DNA of 64,000 bases from JAIBJN01 sp035461525 (GTDB taxonomy: Bacteria > Actinomycetota > Thermoleophilia > Gaiellales > Gaiellaceae): contig DATHVD010000046.1 in NCBI GenBank assembly GCA_035461525.1, positions 15,134 through 79,133 on the forward strand. The letters run 5' to 3'. A program made the position numbers and the translations under genes. The notes below the pieces were generated by a model that was not told where the DNA came from, made no database searches, and saw only the letters and a list, made by a program, of their open reading frames with translations. Within the stretch, counting starts at the first letter, position 1, and each line of letters starts with the position of its first letter. Below are positions 8,301 through 17,115 of the stretch, one piece after another.

Positions 8301-8774
8301 GTGAAGGAGATCATTCTCACTCCAGAGGGCCACGAGAGGCTCAAGGAAGAGATCGAGGAGCTCTCGACGGTGAAGCGCCGCGAGGTCGCGGAGCGCATCA
8401 AGCAGGCCCGCGAGTTCGGGGACATCGCCGAGAACTCGGAGTACGACGACGCGAAGAACGAGCAGGCGATGCTCGAGCACCGGATCGCCACGCTCGAGGA
8501 GCGGCTGAAGGCGGCCCGCGTCATCGACGCCGACGAGATCACGACCGACGTCGTCAGCGTCGGCACGGTCGTGCGCCTGCGCGACGTCGACGCCAAGGAG
8601 ACGATCGAGTACGCGATCGTCGGCTCGGCCGAGGCGAACCCCGCGGAGCACAAGCTCTCGAACGAGTCGCCGGTCGGCAAGGCGATCCTCGGCCGCAAGA
8701 AGGGCGAGACCGTCGAGGTCGCCGCCCCGCGCGGGTCGCTCAAGTACAAGATCATGGACATCAAGGCCGCGTAG
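8301..8774 (+). CDS. greA: Transcription elongation factor GreA
   Basis: 157 residues. GreA enters the RNA polymerase secondary channel and stimulates cleavage of backtracked RNA. The N-terminal coiled coil carries the tip motif with acidic residues (FGDIAENSEYDDAKNEQAML), and the C-terminal FKBP-like domain ends GSLKYKIMDIKAA. Length is canonical. GTG at 8301 is chosen because of the ideal GGAGGAAGG ribosome-binding site 2 nt upstream; the open frame extends further but without a plausible start signal. Confidence 0.95.
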   Translation: MKEIILTPEGHERLKEEIEELSTVKRREVAERIKQAREFGDIAENSEYDDAKNEQAMLEHRIATLEERLKAARVIDADEITTDVVSVGTVVRLRDVDAKETIEYAIVGSAEANPAEHKLSNESPVGKAILGRKKGETVEVAAPRGSLKYKIMDIKAA

Positions 8775-8843
8775 CGGCCCTCCCGGCGCCACCTGTCCCG
8801 CGCGGCCCGCCGCCCGCCTCGAGGGGGCGCCCGCGCGACTCAC

Positions 8844-8849
8844 TAGACT
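8844..8849 (+). promoter_or_regulatory. -10 TAGACT of lysS, leaderless
   Basis: TAGACT ends 7 nt before the lysS ATG at 8857. No Shine-Dalgarno is present between them. Confidence 0.6.
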
Positions 8850-8856
8850 CGCCGCG

Positions 8857-10233
8857 ATGAGCGCCCGCCCGCCCAGCCTTCCGACGCGGTTTCCCGACCG
8901 CGACGAGATCGCCGCCGTCCGCCTCGAGGCCGACGCGCTCGAGGCCGGGGAGGAGGGGGACGTAACCCGGCGCCTCGCCGGGAGGGTACTCGGCCGGCGC
9001 GGGCACGGGAAGCTCGTCTTCCTCGACCTCGCCGACCGCTCGGGGCGGATCCAGCTCCTCGCCGCCGCCGACCGCGCCGGTCCGGTCGACCTCGACCTCG
9101 GCGACATCGTCGGCGTCGCCGGCAAGCCGACGAAGACGCGTCGCGGCGAGCCGTCCCTCGCCGTCGACGAGCTCGTGCTCCTGGCGAAGACGGCGCGGCC
9201 GCTCCCGGACACGTACCACGGGCTCGTGGACGCCGAGACCCGCTACCGCAAGCGGTACCTCGACCTGCTGGTGAACGAGGAGACGAGGCGCGACTTCGTG
9301 CTCCGGAGCGCGATCGTCTCCTCGATCCGCCGCCGTCTCGACGCGGACGGGTTCGTCGAGGTGGAGACGCCGGTGCTGCAGCCGCGCTACGGCGGCGCCT
9401 TCGCGGAGCCGTTCGTCACCCACCACAACGAGCTCGACCGCGACCTCTACCTGCGGATCGCCACCGAGCTCTACCTCAAGCGCCTCATCGTCGGCGGCCT
9501 CGAGCGCGTGTACGAGATCGGCAAGGACTTCCGCAACGAAGGCGTCTCCTACAAGCACCAGCCCGAGTTCACGATGCTCGAGTGGTACGAGGCCTACGCC
9601 GACTACTCGGACACGATGGCGCGCATCGAGACCCTCCTCGCCGGCGTCGCCGAGGACGTCCTCGGGAGGACGAAGGTGACCTTCCGCGGCAAGGAGGTCG
9701 ACCTCGCGCCCCCGTGGCGGCGTCTCCGGCTCGTGGACGCGCTCGAGGAGCTGGGGCTCTGGACGCGGGACGAGGCCGACCTGCGCGCGCGCCTCGAGGA
9801 GCGCGGCGTCGACACGGCCGCCGACCGCACGTGGGCGCAGCTCGTCGACCATGCGCTCGGACACCTCGTCGAGCCGGAGCTCGCCGAGCCAACGATGATC
9901 CACGACTACCCGGTGGAGCTCTCGCCCTTCGCGCGCACCCGGGACGACGACCCGACCATGACCGAGCGGTTCGAGTACTACGTCGCCGGGATGGAGCTCG
10001 GGAACGCCTACACCGAGATCAACGACCCGGACGAGCAGACCGCCCGCTTCGCGGAGCAGGCGGGCGTGGCCGGCGGAGAGCCCGGCGACCCCGACTTCGT
10101 CGAGGCCCTCGCCCACGGGATGCCGCCGACGGGCGGCCTCGGCCTCGGGCTCGACCGGCTCGTCATGCTCCTCACGGGGCGCGAGACGATCCGCGACGTG
10201 ATCCTCTTCCCGACCCTCCGCGAGCGCGAGTGA
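8857..10233 (+). CDS. lysS: Lysyl-tRNA synthetase, class II
   Basis: 458 residues. Charges tRNA-Lys. An N-terminal OB-fold (VTRRLAGRVLGRRGHGKLVFLDL) is followed by the class II core: motif 1 near DADGFVEVETPVL, motif 2 FRNEGVSYKHQPEFTMLEW and motif 3 GLGLGLDRLVMLL. It is slightly shorter than the usual 490-510 residues, mainly at the N-terminus, with all catalytic motifs intact. The stop overlaps the GTG of the following glycosyltransferase (GTGA), so lysS is physically coupled to the first gene of the polysaccharide island. Confidence 0.95.
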   Translation: MSARPPSLPTRFPDRDEIAAVRLEADALEAGEEGDVTRRLAGRVLGRRGHGKLVFLDLADRSGRIQLLAAADRAGPVDLDLGDIVGVAGKPTKTRRGEPSLAVDELVLLAKTARPLPDTYHGLVDAETRYRKRYLDLLVNEETRRDFVLRSAIVSSIRRRLDADGFVEVETPVLQPRYGGAFAEPFVTHHNELDRDLYLRIATELYLKRLIVGGLERVYEIGKDFRNEGVSYKHQPEFTMLEWYEAYADYSDTMARIETLLAGVAEDVLGRTKVTFRGKEVDLAPPWRRLRLVDALEELGLWTRDEADLRARLEERGVDTAADRTWAQLVDHALGHLVEPELAEPTMIHDYPVELSPFARTRDDDPTMTERFEYYVAGMELGNAYTEINDPDEQTARFAEQAGVAGGEPGDPDFVEALAHGMPPTGGLGLGLDRLVMLLTGRETIRDVILFPTLRERE

Positions 10234-11201
10234 CCGGCGGGGGCGAGGCCGTCCCCGCGGTCTCGGTCGTCGTCCCGACGCTCGACCGGCCGGCCCGGGC
10301 GGCCGCCGTCGTCGGCGGGCTCCTCGCCGGCGACGAGCCGCCGCCCGAGCTCCTGGTCGTCGACCAGAGCGAGGGCGACGAGACGCGGCTCGCGCTCGAG
10401 CGCCTCGGCGACGAGCGCGTCCGCCACGTGAGCCACGCCCCGCCCTCGACCTCGGGCGCCCGCAACGAGGGCGCCCGCCTGGCCCGCGGCGAGTACGTGG
10501 CCTTCCTCGACGACGACGTCGTCGTCGGGCCCGGCTGGCTGGCGTCCGTGCGGGCCGAGCTCGCCCGCCTCGACCTTCCCGACGCCGTCTACGGCGAGGT
10601 GCGGGCCCCGGAGGGGTTCGTCCCCGGCCGCACGACCCTGCCCGTGAGCATCTTCCGCGTCGAGGACGCACAGGTGTGGGACAGGCCCGTGCACCCGAAC
10701 CGGCTCGGCTACTCGGCCAACTGCGTCGTCCGCCGTTCCGTCTTCCTGGCCGCGGGCGGGTTCGACCCGAGGCTCGGCCCGGGCACGCGCTTCCCCGGGG
10801 CCGAGGACATGGACCTCGGCTACCGCCTCCTGAAGGAAGGTCGGCGTGTCGCCTCGACGCCGGGCTTTTCCGTCGTCCACGAGCAGTGGCGGGCCCCGGC
10901 CGAGCTGCCGCGCCTCTACTACGGCTACAACGTCGGCGGCGCGGCGTTCTGCGCGAAGCACCTGCGCGCCCGCGACCCCCGCGCGCTCCGCTTCCTCCTC
11001 GTCCAGGTCCGGGACGACGCGAAGATGCTCGCCAGCGCGCTCAAGCGCCGCTCGCGTCTGCGGGCCCGGGTCGCCGCGGCCCGCACGGCGGGCACGTGGA
11101 GCGGCCTCGCGCGCGGGCTCAGAGAGCTCGGCGCCATGTCCGCCGGGTCGCCGCCAGGCCGCGATACCTTCCCAGGATCCCCGCCAGACGGCGGTAGTTG
11201 A
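10230..11201 (+). CDS. Family 2 glycosyltransferase
   Basis: 323 residues, GT-A fold. Motifs: VSVVVPTLDRPARA, STSGARNEGARLARGEYVAFLDDDVVV with the DDD metal/nucleotide-sugar site, and AEDMDLGYRLLKEGRRVASTPGFSVVHEQ as the acceptor-side signature. No membrane segment, so it is probably a cytosolic transferase adding a sugar to a lipid-linked repeat unit. GTG at 10230 overlaps the lysS stop. The last 25 or so residues are Gly/Pro/Ser-rich and lie entirely inside the convergent gene at 11119, suggesting read-through beyond an older stop. Confidence 0.88.
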   Translation: MTGGGEAVPAVSVVVPTLDRPARAAAVVGGLLAGDEPPPELLVVDQSEGDETRLALERLGDERVRHVSHAPPSTSGARNEGARLARGEYVAFLDDDVVVGPGWLASVRAELARLDLPDAVYGEVRAPEGFVPGRTTLPVSIFRVEDAQVWDRPVHPNRLGYSANCVVRRSVFLAAGGFDPRLGPGTRFPGAEDMDLGYRLLKEGRRVASTPGFSVVHEQWRAPAELPRLYYGYNVGGAAFCAKHLRARDPRALRFLLVQVRDDAKMLASALKRRSRLRARVAAARTAGTWSGLARGLRELGAMSAGSPPGRDTFPGSPPDGGS

Positions 11202-11946
11202 GCCGGTGGAACAGCGCCGAATGACGGTTGTCCGGCGGCCGCCACCAGTCGCGCATCGCGTCGCCGAGCCGATAGGGAGGCAGCGGCACGAACTCGGCCA
11301 GCCCCGTCGCCTCCATCCGTTTTCGCCGGTACTGGAAGAGCGCGCTGCCGTCCCACTGGTGGCTCAGGTCGACCCACAAGAGCGGATCGAAGACGAGCAC
11401 CCAGCCGGCGGCCGTCACGCGCAGCGCCCACCTGCGGTCCTCGGAGCTCGTGAGCCCTTCGGCGAACGGGATCCCGCGCCAGATCTCCGCGCGCCAGGAG
11501 GAGGCGTGGTTCGAGAAGCCCCAGAGCGGGTTCGTCCACGCGTGCTCCCCATCCTGGAAGAACGGCTCCTCGACCCGCGTCCCGTCCGGGAGCGTCTGGA
11601 TGCCGTTCGTCCCCGCCACGTCGGCGCGCGCGTAGTGGGCGAGCGAGCGCTCCACCCAGTCGTCCCGCTCCGGGAAGCAGTGGGCCGAGAGGCAGAAGTG
11701 GAAGGGGGCCCGGGCCGCGTCGGCGCCGATGTTGATCGCGCGGCCGTAGTCGAAGGTCTCGGCCGGGATCTCGATCAGCGTGTCGCACCAGCGCCGGGCG
11801 ATCTCCACCGTGCGGTCGGTCGAGCCGGAGTCGACGACGACGATCTCGACGGGGACGGTCTGCCGCCGGAGCGCCTCGAACGTTCGCTCGATCGCCCACT
11901 CCTTGTTCTTCGCGCGGACGATGACGCTGGCGCGAGGCTCCGGCAT
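11119..11946 (-). CDS. Family 2 glycosyltransferase, possibly rhamnosyltransferase-like
   Basis: 275 residues. N-terminal ASVIVRAKNKEWAIERTFEALRR and VDSGSTDRTVEIAR are typical GT2. The usual DxD is replaced by FCLSAHCFPERDDW, a variant common in rhamnosyl/LPS-type GT2 enzymes. TSSEDRRWALRVTAAGW is the downstream ED motif. It is the only - strand gene of the island and overlaps the previous glycosyltransferase by 83 bp, tail to tail. TATCCT lies 11 nt before the ATG on the - strand. Acceptor and donor cannot be predicted. Confidence 0.85.
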   Translation of the reverse strand: MPEPRASVIVRAKNKEWAIERTFEALRRQTVPVEIVVVDSGSTDRTVEIARRWCDTLIEIPAETFDYGRAINIGADAARAPFHFCLSAHCFPERDDWVERSLAHYARADVAGTNGIQTLPDGTRVEEPFFQDGEHAWTNPLWGFSNHASSWRAEIWRGIPFAEGLTSSEDRRWALRVTAAGWVLVFDPLLWVDLSHQWDGSALFQYRRKRMEATGLAEFVPLPPYRLGDAMRDWWRPPDNRHSALFHRLNYRRLAGILGRYRGLAATRRTWRRAL

Positions 11947-11972
11947 GGGCTGCGGGCAGGATAGAGGGCGGC

Positions 11973-13442
11973 GTGGAAGAGAAGGCCATCCGCGGCATCC
12001 CCTGGACGTTCCTCACGCTCGCGGGGAGCCGCCTCGTGCAGATCGGCGGCACGGTGGTCCTTGCGCGGCTGCTCGAGCCCGAGGACTTCGGCCTCGTCGC
12101 CCTCGCGCTCACGATCTCGATCCTCCTTGGGCTCGTGGCCAGCCTCGGCCTCGGCGGTGTCTTCGTCGTCGAGCAGGGGCTCGACGAGCGCGGGAAGGGC
12201 ACGTATCTGACGCTCTTTCTCGCAATGGGCGCCGGCTTCGCCGTGCTCATGGCCGCGCTCTCCCCGCTCGCGGCGCGCATCTTCGCCGAGCCGCGCCTCG
12301 ACGAGATCGTACTCGCCATGTCCGTCATGGTCTTCTTCAGCGGCGGCCTCAACTGGTTCTACGAGGCGCTCCTGCAGCGGGAGCTCGAGTTCCGCCGCCG
12401 CTTCGTCGCGCAGATGGTGCAGGCGGTGACGTACGCCGGAACGGGGGTGACGCTGGCGGCGCTCGGCGCGGGCGTCTGGAGCCTCGTCGCCGCGCAGATC
12501 GCGAGCGCCGGCTGCTACGCGGCCGCGCTCCTCGCGCTCGCCCCCTACCGGGTGCGCCCGGCCTGGGACGGCCCCGCCGCGCTCCACGGCCTGCGCGCGG
12601 GCCGCGGCTTCCTCGTCCAGGCGGTGACGAGCTTCGCGGCGCAGAACGTGGACATCGTCGTCGTCGGTCGGGTGCTGGGAGCCGCGCGCCTCGGGTACTA
12701 CTCCCTCGCCGTGCGCCTCTCCGAGCTGCCCAACTGGTTCGTGGCCGAGTCGGTCGCCCGCGTCACCTTTCCCGGCTTCGCGCGGATGCGCCACCGCGGC
12801 GAGGACGTGACGCCGCCCTTCCTGACGGCGCTCCAGCTCGTCGCCTTCGCGACGTGCCCGCTCGGGATCGTCCTGAGCGGCGCCGCCGAGCCCGTGACGC
12901 TCGTCGTCTTCGGCGAGCGCTGGGCGCCCATGATCGGGCCGCTCGCCGTCCTCGGGGTCTGGGCGGCCGTGAAGCCGGTCCGGAACACGACCGCGTGGCT
13001 CCTCAACTCGGTCGGCGAGCAGGCCGTGCTCGGGCGCATCTCCCTCGCGCTGCTCGTCCTGCTCGTGCCAGCCGTCGCCGTCGCCGCGCGCCGCGGCGAC
13101 ATCGCCGACGTCGCCTGGGTCGTCCTCGCCGAATCGGTCGTCGCGACCGCGGCCCTCGCCTGGTTCGCGCGCACGCGGGCCGGCGCCGGCCTCGGCCGCC
13201 AGTGGCGCGCGCTCCGGCCCGTGGCGCTCGCATGCGTCCCCGCGTGGCTCGCGACGCGCCTCGTCGTCGAGGCGACGGAAGGCGCCGCCGGCGCGGTCTT
13301 CCTCGTCGCCCCGCTCACCGCCGGGCTCGCCGCCTACCTCGCCGCCATCCTCGCCGCGGACCGCGGGCTCCCGCGCCACGCGCTCGCCCAGGCCCGCCGG
13401 ATGGTGAGCCCTGCGACCGAGCCGGAGCCGGAGGCTCCGTGA
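11973..13442 (+). CDS. Polysaccharide flippase, Wzx/MOP superfamily
   Basis: 489 residues, about 12-14 hydrophobic segments. The N-terminus GIPWTFLTLAGSRLVQIGGTVVLARLLEPEDFGLVA is the family signature of Wzx/MviN-like exporters that flip undecaprenyl-linked repeat units across the membrane. The loop QNVDIVVVGRVLGAARLGYYSLA is also characteristic. GTG start at 11973; the stop overlaps the GTG of the next glycosyltransferase (GTGA). Functionally it links cytosolic glycosyltransferases with the two Wzy/WaaL-type enzymes downstream. Confidence 0.92.
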   Translation: MEEKAIRGIPWTFLTLAGSRLVQIGGTVVLARLLEPEDFGLVALALTISILLGLVASLGLGGVFVVEQGLDERGKGTYLTLFLAMGAGFAVLMAALSPLAARIFAEPRLDEIVLAMSVMVFFSGGLNWFYEALLQRELEFRRRFVAQMVQAVTYAGTGVTLAALGAGVWSLVAAQIASAGCYAAALLALAPYRVRPAWDGPAALHGLRAGRGFLVQAVTSFAAQNVDIVVVGRVLGAARLGYYSLAVRLSELPNWFVAESVARVTFPGFARMRHRGEDVTPPFLTALQLVAFATCPLGIVLSGAAEPVTLVVFGERWAPMIGPLAVLGVWAAVKPVRNTTAWLLNSVGEQAVLGRISLALLVLLVPAVAVAARRGDIADVAWVVLAESVVATAALAWFARTRAGAGLGRQWRALRPVALACVPAWLATRLVVEATEGAAGAVFLVAPLTAGLAAYLAAILAADRGLPRHALAQARRMVSPATEPEPEAP

Positions 13443-14302
13443 CCGGGGCGCCCGACGTCTCGATCGTCGTCGTCGCCTACGACGTCCGCGACGAGGTCCT
13501 CTCCTGCCTCGAGTCCGTGGAGCGCCACGCCGCCCCCGTCGCGACCGAGGTCTTCCTCGTCGACAACGCGTCGACGGACGGCACGGCCGAGGCGGTCGCC
13601 GAGAGGTTCCCGGCCGTCGAGACGGTTCGCCTGCCCGTGAACATCGGCGTCGCGGCGCGCAACGAGGGCCTCCGGCGCGCCCGCGGGCGGATGCGCATGT
13701 TCCTCGACAGCGACGCGCGCCTCACCGAGGGCGCCCTCGCCGACCTCGCCGGGTACCTCGACGCCCACCCGGGCGTCGGCCTCGTCGGGCCGAGGCTCGT
13801 CTACGAGGACGGGACGCTCCAGCTCTCGGCCCGCCGTTACCCGCCGGTCCTCCTCCCGCTCCTGCGCCGTCCGCCGCTCGCGCGATTCTTCGACGGCAGC
13901 CGATGGGTGCGCCGCCACCTCATGGCCGGCGAGCCGCACGACGCGACTCGCGAGGTCGAGTATGTTCTCGGCGCCTGCCAGCTCTTCACGGCGCGGGCGC
14001 AGGCGGCGGCGGGCGAGATCGACCCGCGGATCTTCTTCGGCCCGGACGACGTCGAGTGGTGCTTCCGGATCCGGCGGGCGGGGCTCGCCGTCGTCTACCA
14101 CCCGGCGGCGACGGTCGTCCACGCCTACCGGCGCTCTTCGGCCCGCCACCCGCTCTCCCGGGTCGCGCTGCGCCAGCTCGAGGCGTTCGCGCGCTTCCAG
14201 TGGCGCTGGCGGCACGAGAGGGCCGCCCTCGTCGCCGAGGGGCGGGAGATGGACGCGCGGGCGCACGCGGCCCGGGCTGGCCGACCGCAATCCCCCGAGT
14301 AG
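13439..14302 (+). CDS. Family 2 glycosyltransferase, WbbL-like
   Basis: 287 residues. VSIVVVAYDVRDEVLSCLESV, VDNASTDGTAEAVAERF and NIGVAARNEGLRRARG match the rhamnosyltransferase WbbL-like subgroup, with the DSD-type site MFLDSDARL and the downstream FFGPDDVEWCFRIRRAGL signature. No membrane segment. Coupled to the flippase by a 4-bp overlap. WbbL-like enzymes in Actinobacteria often transfer rhamnose to a polyprenyl-linked acceptor, but the sugar is not determinable here. Confidence 0.88.
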   Translation: MTGAPDVSIVVVAYDVRDEVLSCLESVERHAAPVATEVFLVDNASTDGTAEAVAERFPAVETVRLPVNIGVAARNEGLRRARGRMRMFLDSDARLTEGALADLAGYLDAHPGVGLVGPRLVYEDGTLQLSARRYPPVLLPLLRRPPLARFFDGSRWVRRHLMAGEPHDATREVEYVLGACQLFTARAQAAAGEIDPRIFFGPDDVEWCFRIRRAGLAVVYHPAATVVHAYRRSSARHPLSRVALRQLEAFARFQWRWRHERAALVAEGREMDARAHAARAGRPQSPE

Positions 14303-14305
14303 ACT
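14300..14305 (+). promoter_or_regulatory. TAGACT 6 nt before the Wzc-like gene
   Basis: TAGACT overlaps the stop codon of the preceding gene and ends 6 nt before the ATG at 14312. The preceding bases (CCGCAATCCC) recur before the gene at 20763, which supports a shared promoter element. Because the TAG is also a stop codon, chance is possible. Confidence 0.4.
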
Positions 14306-14311
14306 GAGACG

Positions 14312-15679
14312 ATGTCCGCCGACCAGCTCCTCGTCACGCTCTGGCGGCGCAAGTGGATCGTCCTCCTGACGGTGCTCGTGGCGACCGTGGCCACCTACGC
14401 GGTCAGTCTCCAGCTCCCGAAGGTGTACTCGGCCGAGGCGACCCTCTTCGTCGGCAACCGCAGCGAGGCGGGGAGCGACTTCGAGGCGATCCAGTCCTCC
14501 CAGGTGCTCGCGCGCACGTACGCCGAGCTGATCCAGAGCCCCAACGTGGCCGCGCGCGTCGCGGAGGAGCTGCCGGGCGGCGAGAGCCCGTCCGAGGTCC
14601 TCGAGCGCACGAGCTTCCGGCCGATCTCGGACACCCAGCTCCTCGTCGTCCAGGCGGAGGGCTCGACCCCGACCGAGGCGGCCGAGCTCGCCAATGCCTA
14701 CGCGCAGGGATTCGCCTCCTACGTCGAGACCGAGCTCCCCGCGGAGACGAACGGCGAGGTCACGGTCGCGGACGCGGCGCAGCCTCCGGCCTCGGCCGTC
14801 CGGCCCCGGCCGGCGCTCTACACCGCCGTCATGTTCGTCTTCGCGCTCTTCCTCGGCGCCGGCCTCGCGCTCCTCCGCGACCGGCTCGACACGCGCCTCG
14901 GGAGCGAGGAGGAGCTCGCCAACGAGCTCGGCGTCCCCGTGCTCGCCCGCGTGCCGACGCTCGGCCGGCGCCGGCGCCAGGCGAAGGCGCGCGAGCAACG
15001 CTTCCTCGAGGCCTTCCGCATCCTGCGGACGAACCTCGCCTTCCTCTCGCCCCAACAGCCGCTCGCGAGCGTCGTCCTGGCGAGCGCCTCCCCGGCCGAG
15101 GGGAAGTCCACGTGCGCGATCGCCCTCGCACGCGTCATGGCCGAGCAGGGACGGAGGGTGCTCGTCATCGAGGGCGACCTGCGGCGGCCCGCGCTCGCGC
15201 GGATGTACGAACTCGACGGTCCCGCGATCAAGGGCCTGACGCACTACCTCGCGCTCGGCTGGCGCTTCGAGGAGGTCGTGCACGAGACGCCGGTGCGGAA
15301 CGTCTTCGTCATGCCCGCCGGCGCCGTGCCGCCGAACCCCTCCACGCTCCTCCGCCCGGACGCGCTCAAGAGCCTGCTCGCGGACGCGGCCGAGTGGGCC
15401 GACTTCGTGATCGTCGACAGCCCGCCGCTCTCCGCCGGGGCCGACGCGACCATCCTCGCGCACGCCGTCGGCACCGTCATCTTCGTCGTCAACCACCGCC
15501 GTGGCTCGCGGACGAAGGTCGCCGCCTCCATCCGCCAGCTGCGGCAGACCGACGCGACCATCGCCGGCCTGATCGTCAACGAGATCGCCGGCGCGGACGA
15601 CTCCGACCGCTACTACGGCGAGGTCGACCCGACCGAGGCCCACTCCGGCCCGCTGACGGCGACGCGCCCGCCGGCCTGA
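14312..15679 (+). CDS. Wzz/Wzc-like polysaccharide co-polymerase with tyrosine-kinase ATPase
   Basis: 455 residues. A Wzz-type chain-length domain lies between two membrane segments (about 15-33 and 168-188) and is fused to a cytosolic BY-kinase/MinD-like ATPase. Walker A is ASASPAEGKST (257-267) and Walker B FVIVDSPP (365-372). Walker A' reads VLVIEGDLRRP, so the usual first Asp is Glu287. The C-terminal tyrosine cluster is reduced to one YY pair (434-435). It controls chain length/export by oligomer cycling. Its stop overlaps the next ATG (ATGA-type). The altered Walker A' and weak tyrosine tail make genuine autokinase activity uncertain. Confidence 0.88.
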   Translation: MSADQLLVTLWRRKWIVLLTVLVATVATYAVSLQLPKVYSAEATLFVGNRSEAGSDFEAIQSSQVLARTYAELIQSPNVAARVAEELPGGESPSEVLERTSFRPISDTQLLVVQAEGSTPTEAAELANAYAQGFASYVETELPAETNGEVTVADAAQPPASAVRPRPALYTAVMFVFALFLGAGLALLRDRLDTRLGSEEELANELGVPVLARVPTLGRRRRQAKAREQRFLEAFRILRTNLAFLSPQQPLASVVLASASPAEGKSTCAIALARVMAEQGRRVLVIEGDLRRPALARMYELDGPAIKGLTHYLALGWRFEEVVHETPVRNVFVMPAGAVPPNPSTLLRPDALKSLLADAAEWADFVIVDSPPLSAGADATILAHAVGTVIFVVNHRRGSRTKVAASIRQLRQTDATIAGLIVNEIAGADDSDRYYGEVDPTEAHSGPLTATRPPA

Positions 15680-17115
15680 TGACGGCGCGGAGCTGGGCGC
15701 CGGCGGCTGGCCCGCGCCGGTCGCTCTCCCTCCTGGTGGCCGTCGCGGGCGCAGCGGCGGTGGCCGTCGCGGGCGGCGCCTACGCGATCGGCTCCTACCG
15801 CCTCGACGACCCGACGATCCTTCCGATCGTGGCGGCCGGGCTCGCCGCGGTCACGCTCGGGCTCTGGCGGCTCGAGTACGGGCTCGCGCTCCTCATCGTC
15901 CTCACCCCGCTGGCCGAGAACGCGCCCATCGCCGAGCCCGAGAACGCGCGCCTGCGGGTCGCCCTCGTCGCATGGGCGATGGTGCTCGTCGGCCTCCAGG
16001 CCGTCCGCTCGGTCCTGAGCGGACGGAGGCTCGAGGTGCCGCCGGTCTTCGCCGGCGCGCTCGCCTTCGTCGGCGCCGCGCTCGCGGCCGTCCCGTTCGC
16101 CGGGGACGGGCAGGCGGCGGCCTCCAAGTTCCTCCTCCTCGCCGGCTCCGTCTTCATCTACCTCCTGATCGCGCTCTTCCTCGACGACTGGCGATCCCTG
16201 CGGCCGATCTTCGCCGCGCTGCTCGTAGTCGGGCTCGTCGTCGCCGTGCACGCGCTCTGGCAGTACGCCACGGGTCAGCTGTCGCGCGTCGGCTTCGTCA
16301 GCGCGACGGGCGCCGTCGAGTACCGCGTGGCCTCGTTCTTCCCGCACCCGAACCAGCTCGCCGGCTTCGTCGTCCTCTTCGTGCCGCTCTCGATCGGGCT
16401 CTACCGCGTCTTCGAGAGCCCGCTGGCGAAGGCCGCCTCGCTCGTCCTGGCGCTCGTAGCGCTCCCGGCAGCGATCGTCACGTACTCACGCGGCGTCCTC
16501 GTCGCCCTCGTGGCGCTCGTCCTCGCCTTCGCGCGGAACCGCAAGGCCTGGCCGCTGATCGCCGCGGCCGCCGTCCTCGTCGTCCTCCTGGCGCCCGCCG
16601 CCTGGCAAGACCGCGTTGCCGACGTCGGCCGCCTCGACCGTCCCGAGATCGCGACGAGGCTCGACTTCTGGGAGGCGTCCGTCGCCATGTTCCAGGCGCA
16701 CCCGGTGGTCGGCGTCGGCCTGAACAACTTCGAGGAGGCGTACGCCGGCCTCGAGCTGACGGGCCGCAGCTTCCTGCCCGGCGGAGGGCTGACCGCACCG
16801 GAGACGGCGCACAACCTCTACCTGAACACGCTCGCGGAGCAGGGCCTCGTCGGGATCGCCGCGCTCGCGCTGCTCGTCCTCGCTGCCGCCCGCATGGTGC
16901 TCGCGCTGCGCCGCTCGCACGACCCCCGGATCCGCGGCTTCGGGCTCGGGCTCATGGGAGCGGGGATCGCGCTCCTGGTCTCGAACCTCTTCGACGTGAC
17001 CTTCGTCGACCCGAAGACGTCGATGCTCGCCTGGACGCTCCTCGGCGTCGGCGCCGCGCTCCAGCGCATCGACGCGCGAACGCGCGGCGAGGCGGCGGCC
17101 TCGCCTCCCGAGTGA
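15679..17115 (+). CDS. O-antigen ligase/polymerase family protein (first copy)
   Basis: 478 residues, about 11-12 membrane segments. The Wzy_C/WaaL signature sits in a periplasmic loop: RLDFWEASVAMFQAHPVVGVGLNNFEEAY followed by TAHNLYLNTLAEQGLVG with the conserved His. TYSRG is the other typical Arg motif. It acts outside the membrane, polymerising or ligating lipid-linked oligosaccharide. Starts in an overlap with the Wzc-like stop and ends in an overlap with the next gene, inside a tight operon. Confidence 0.9.
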   Translation: MTARSWAPAAGPRRSLSLLVAVAGAAAVAVAGGAYAIGSYRLDDPTILPIVAAGLAAVTLGLWRLEYGLALLIVLTPLAENAPIAEPENARLRVALVAWAMVLVGLQAVRSVLSGRRLEVPPVFAGALAFVGAALAAVPFAGDGQAAASKFLLLAGSVFIYLLIALFLDDWRSLRPIFAALLVVGLVVAVHALWQYATGQLSRVGFVSATGAVEYRVASFFPHPNQLAGFVVLFVPLSIGLYRVFESPLAKAASLVLALVALPAAIVTYSRGVLVALVALVLAFARNRKAWPLIAAAAVLVVLLAPAAWQDRVADVGRLDRPEIATRLDFWEASVAMFQAHPVVGVGLNNFEEAYAGLELTGRSFLPGGGLTAPETAHNLYLNTLAEQGLVGIAALALLVLAAARMVLALRRSHDPRIRGFGLGLMGAGIALLVSNLFDVTFVDPKTSMLAWTLLGVGAALQRIDARTRGEAAASPPE

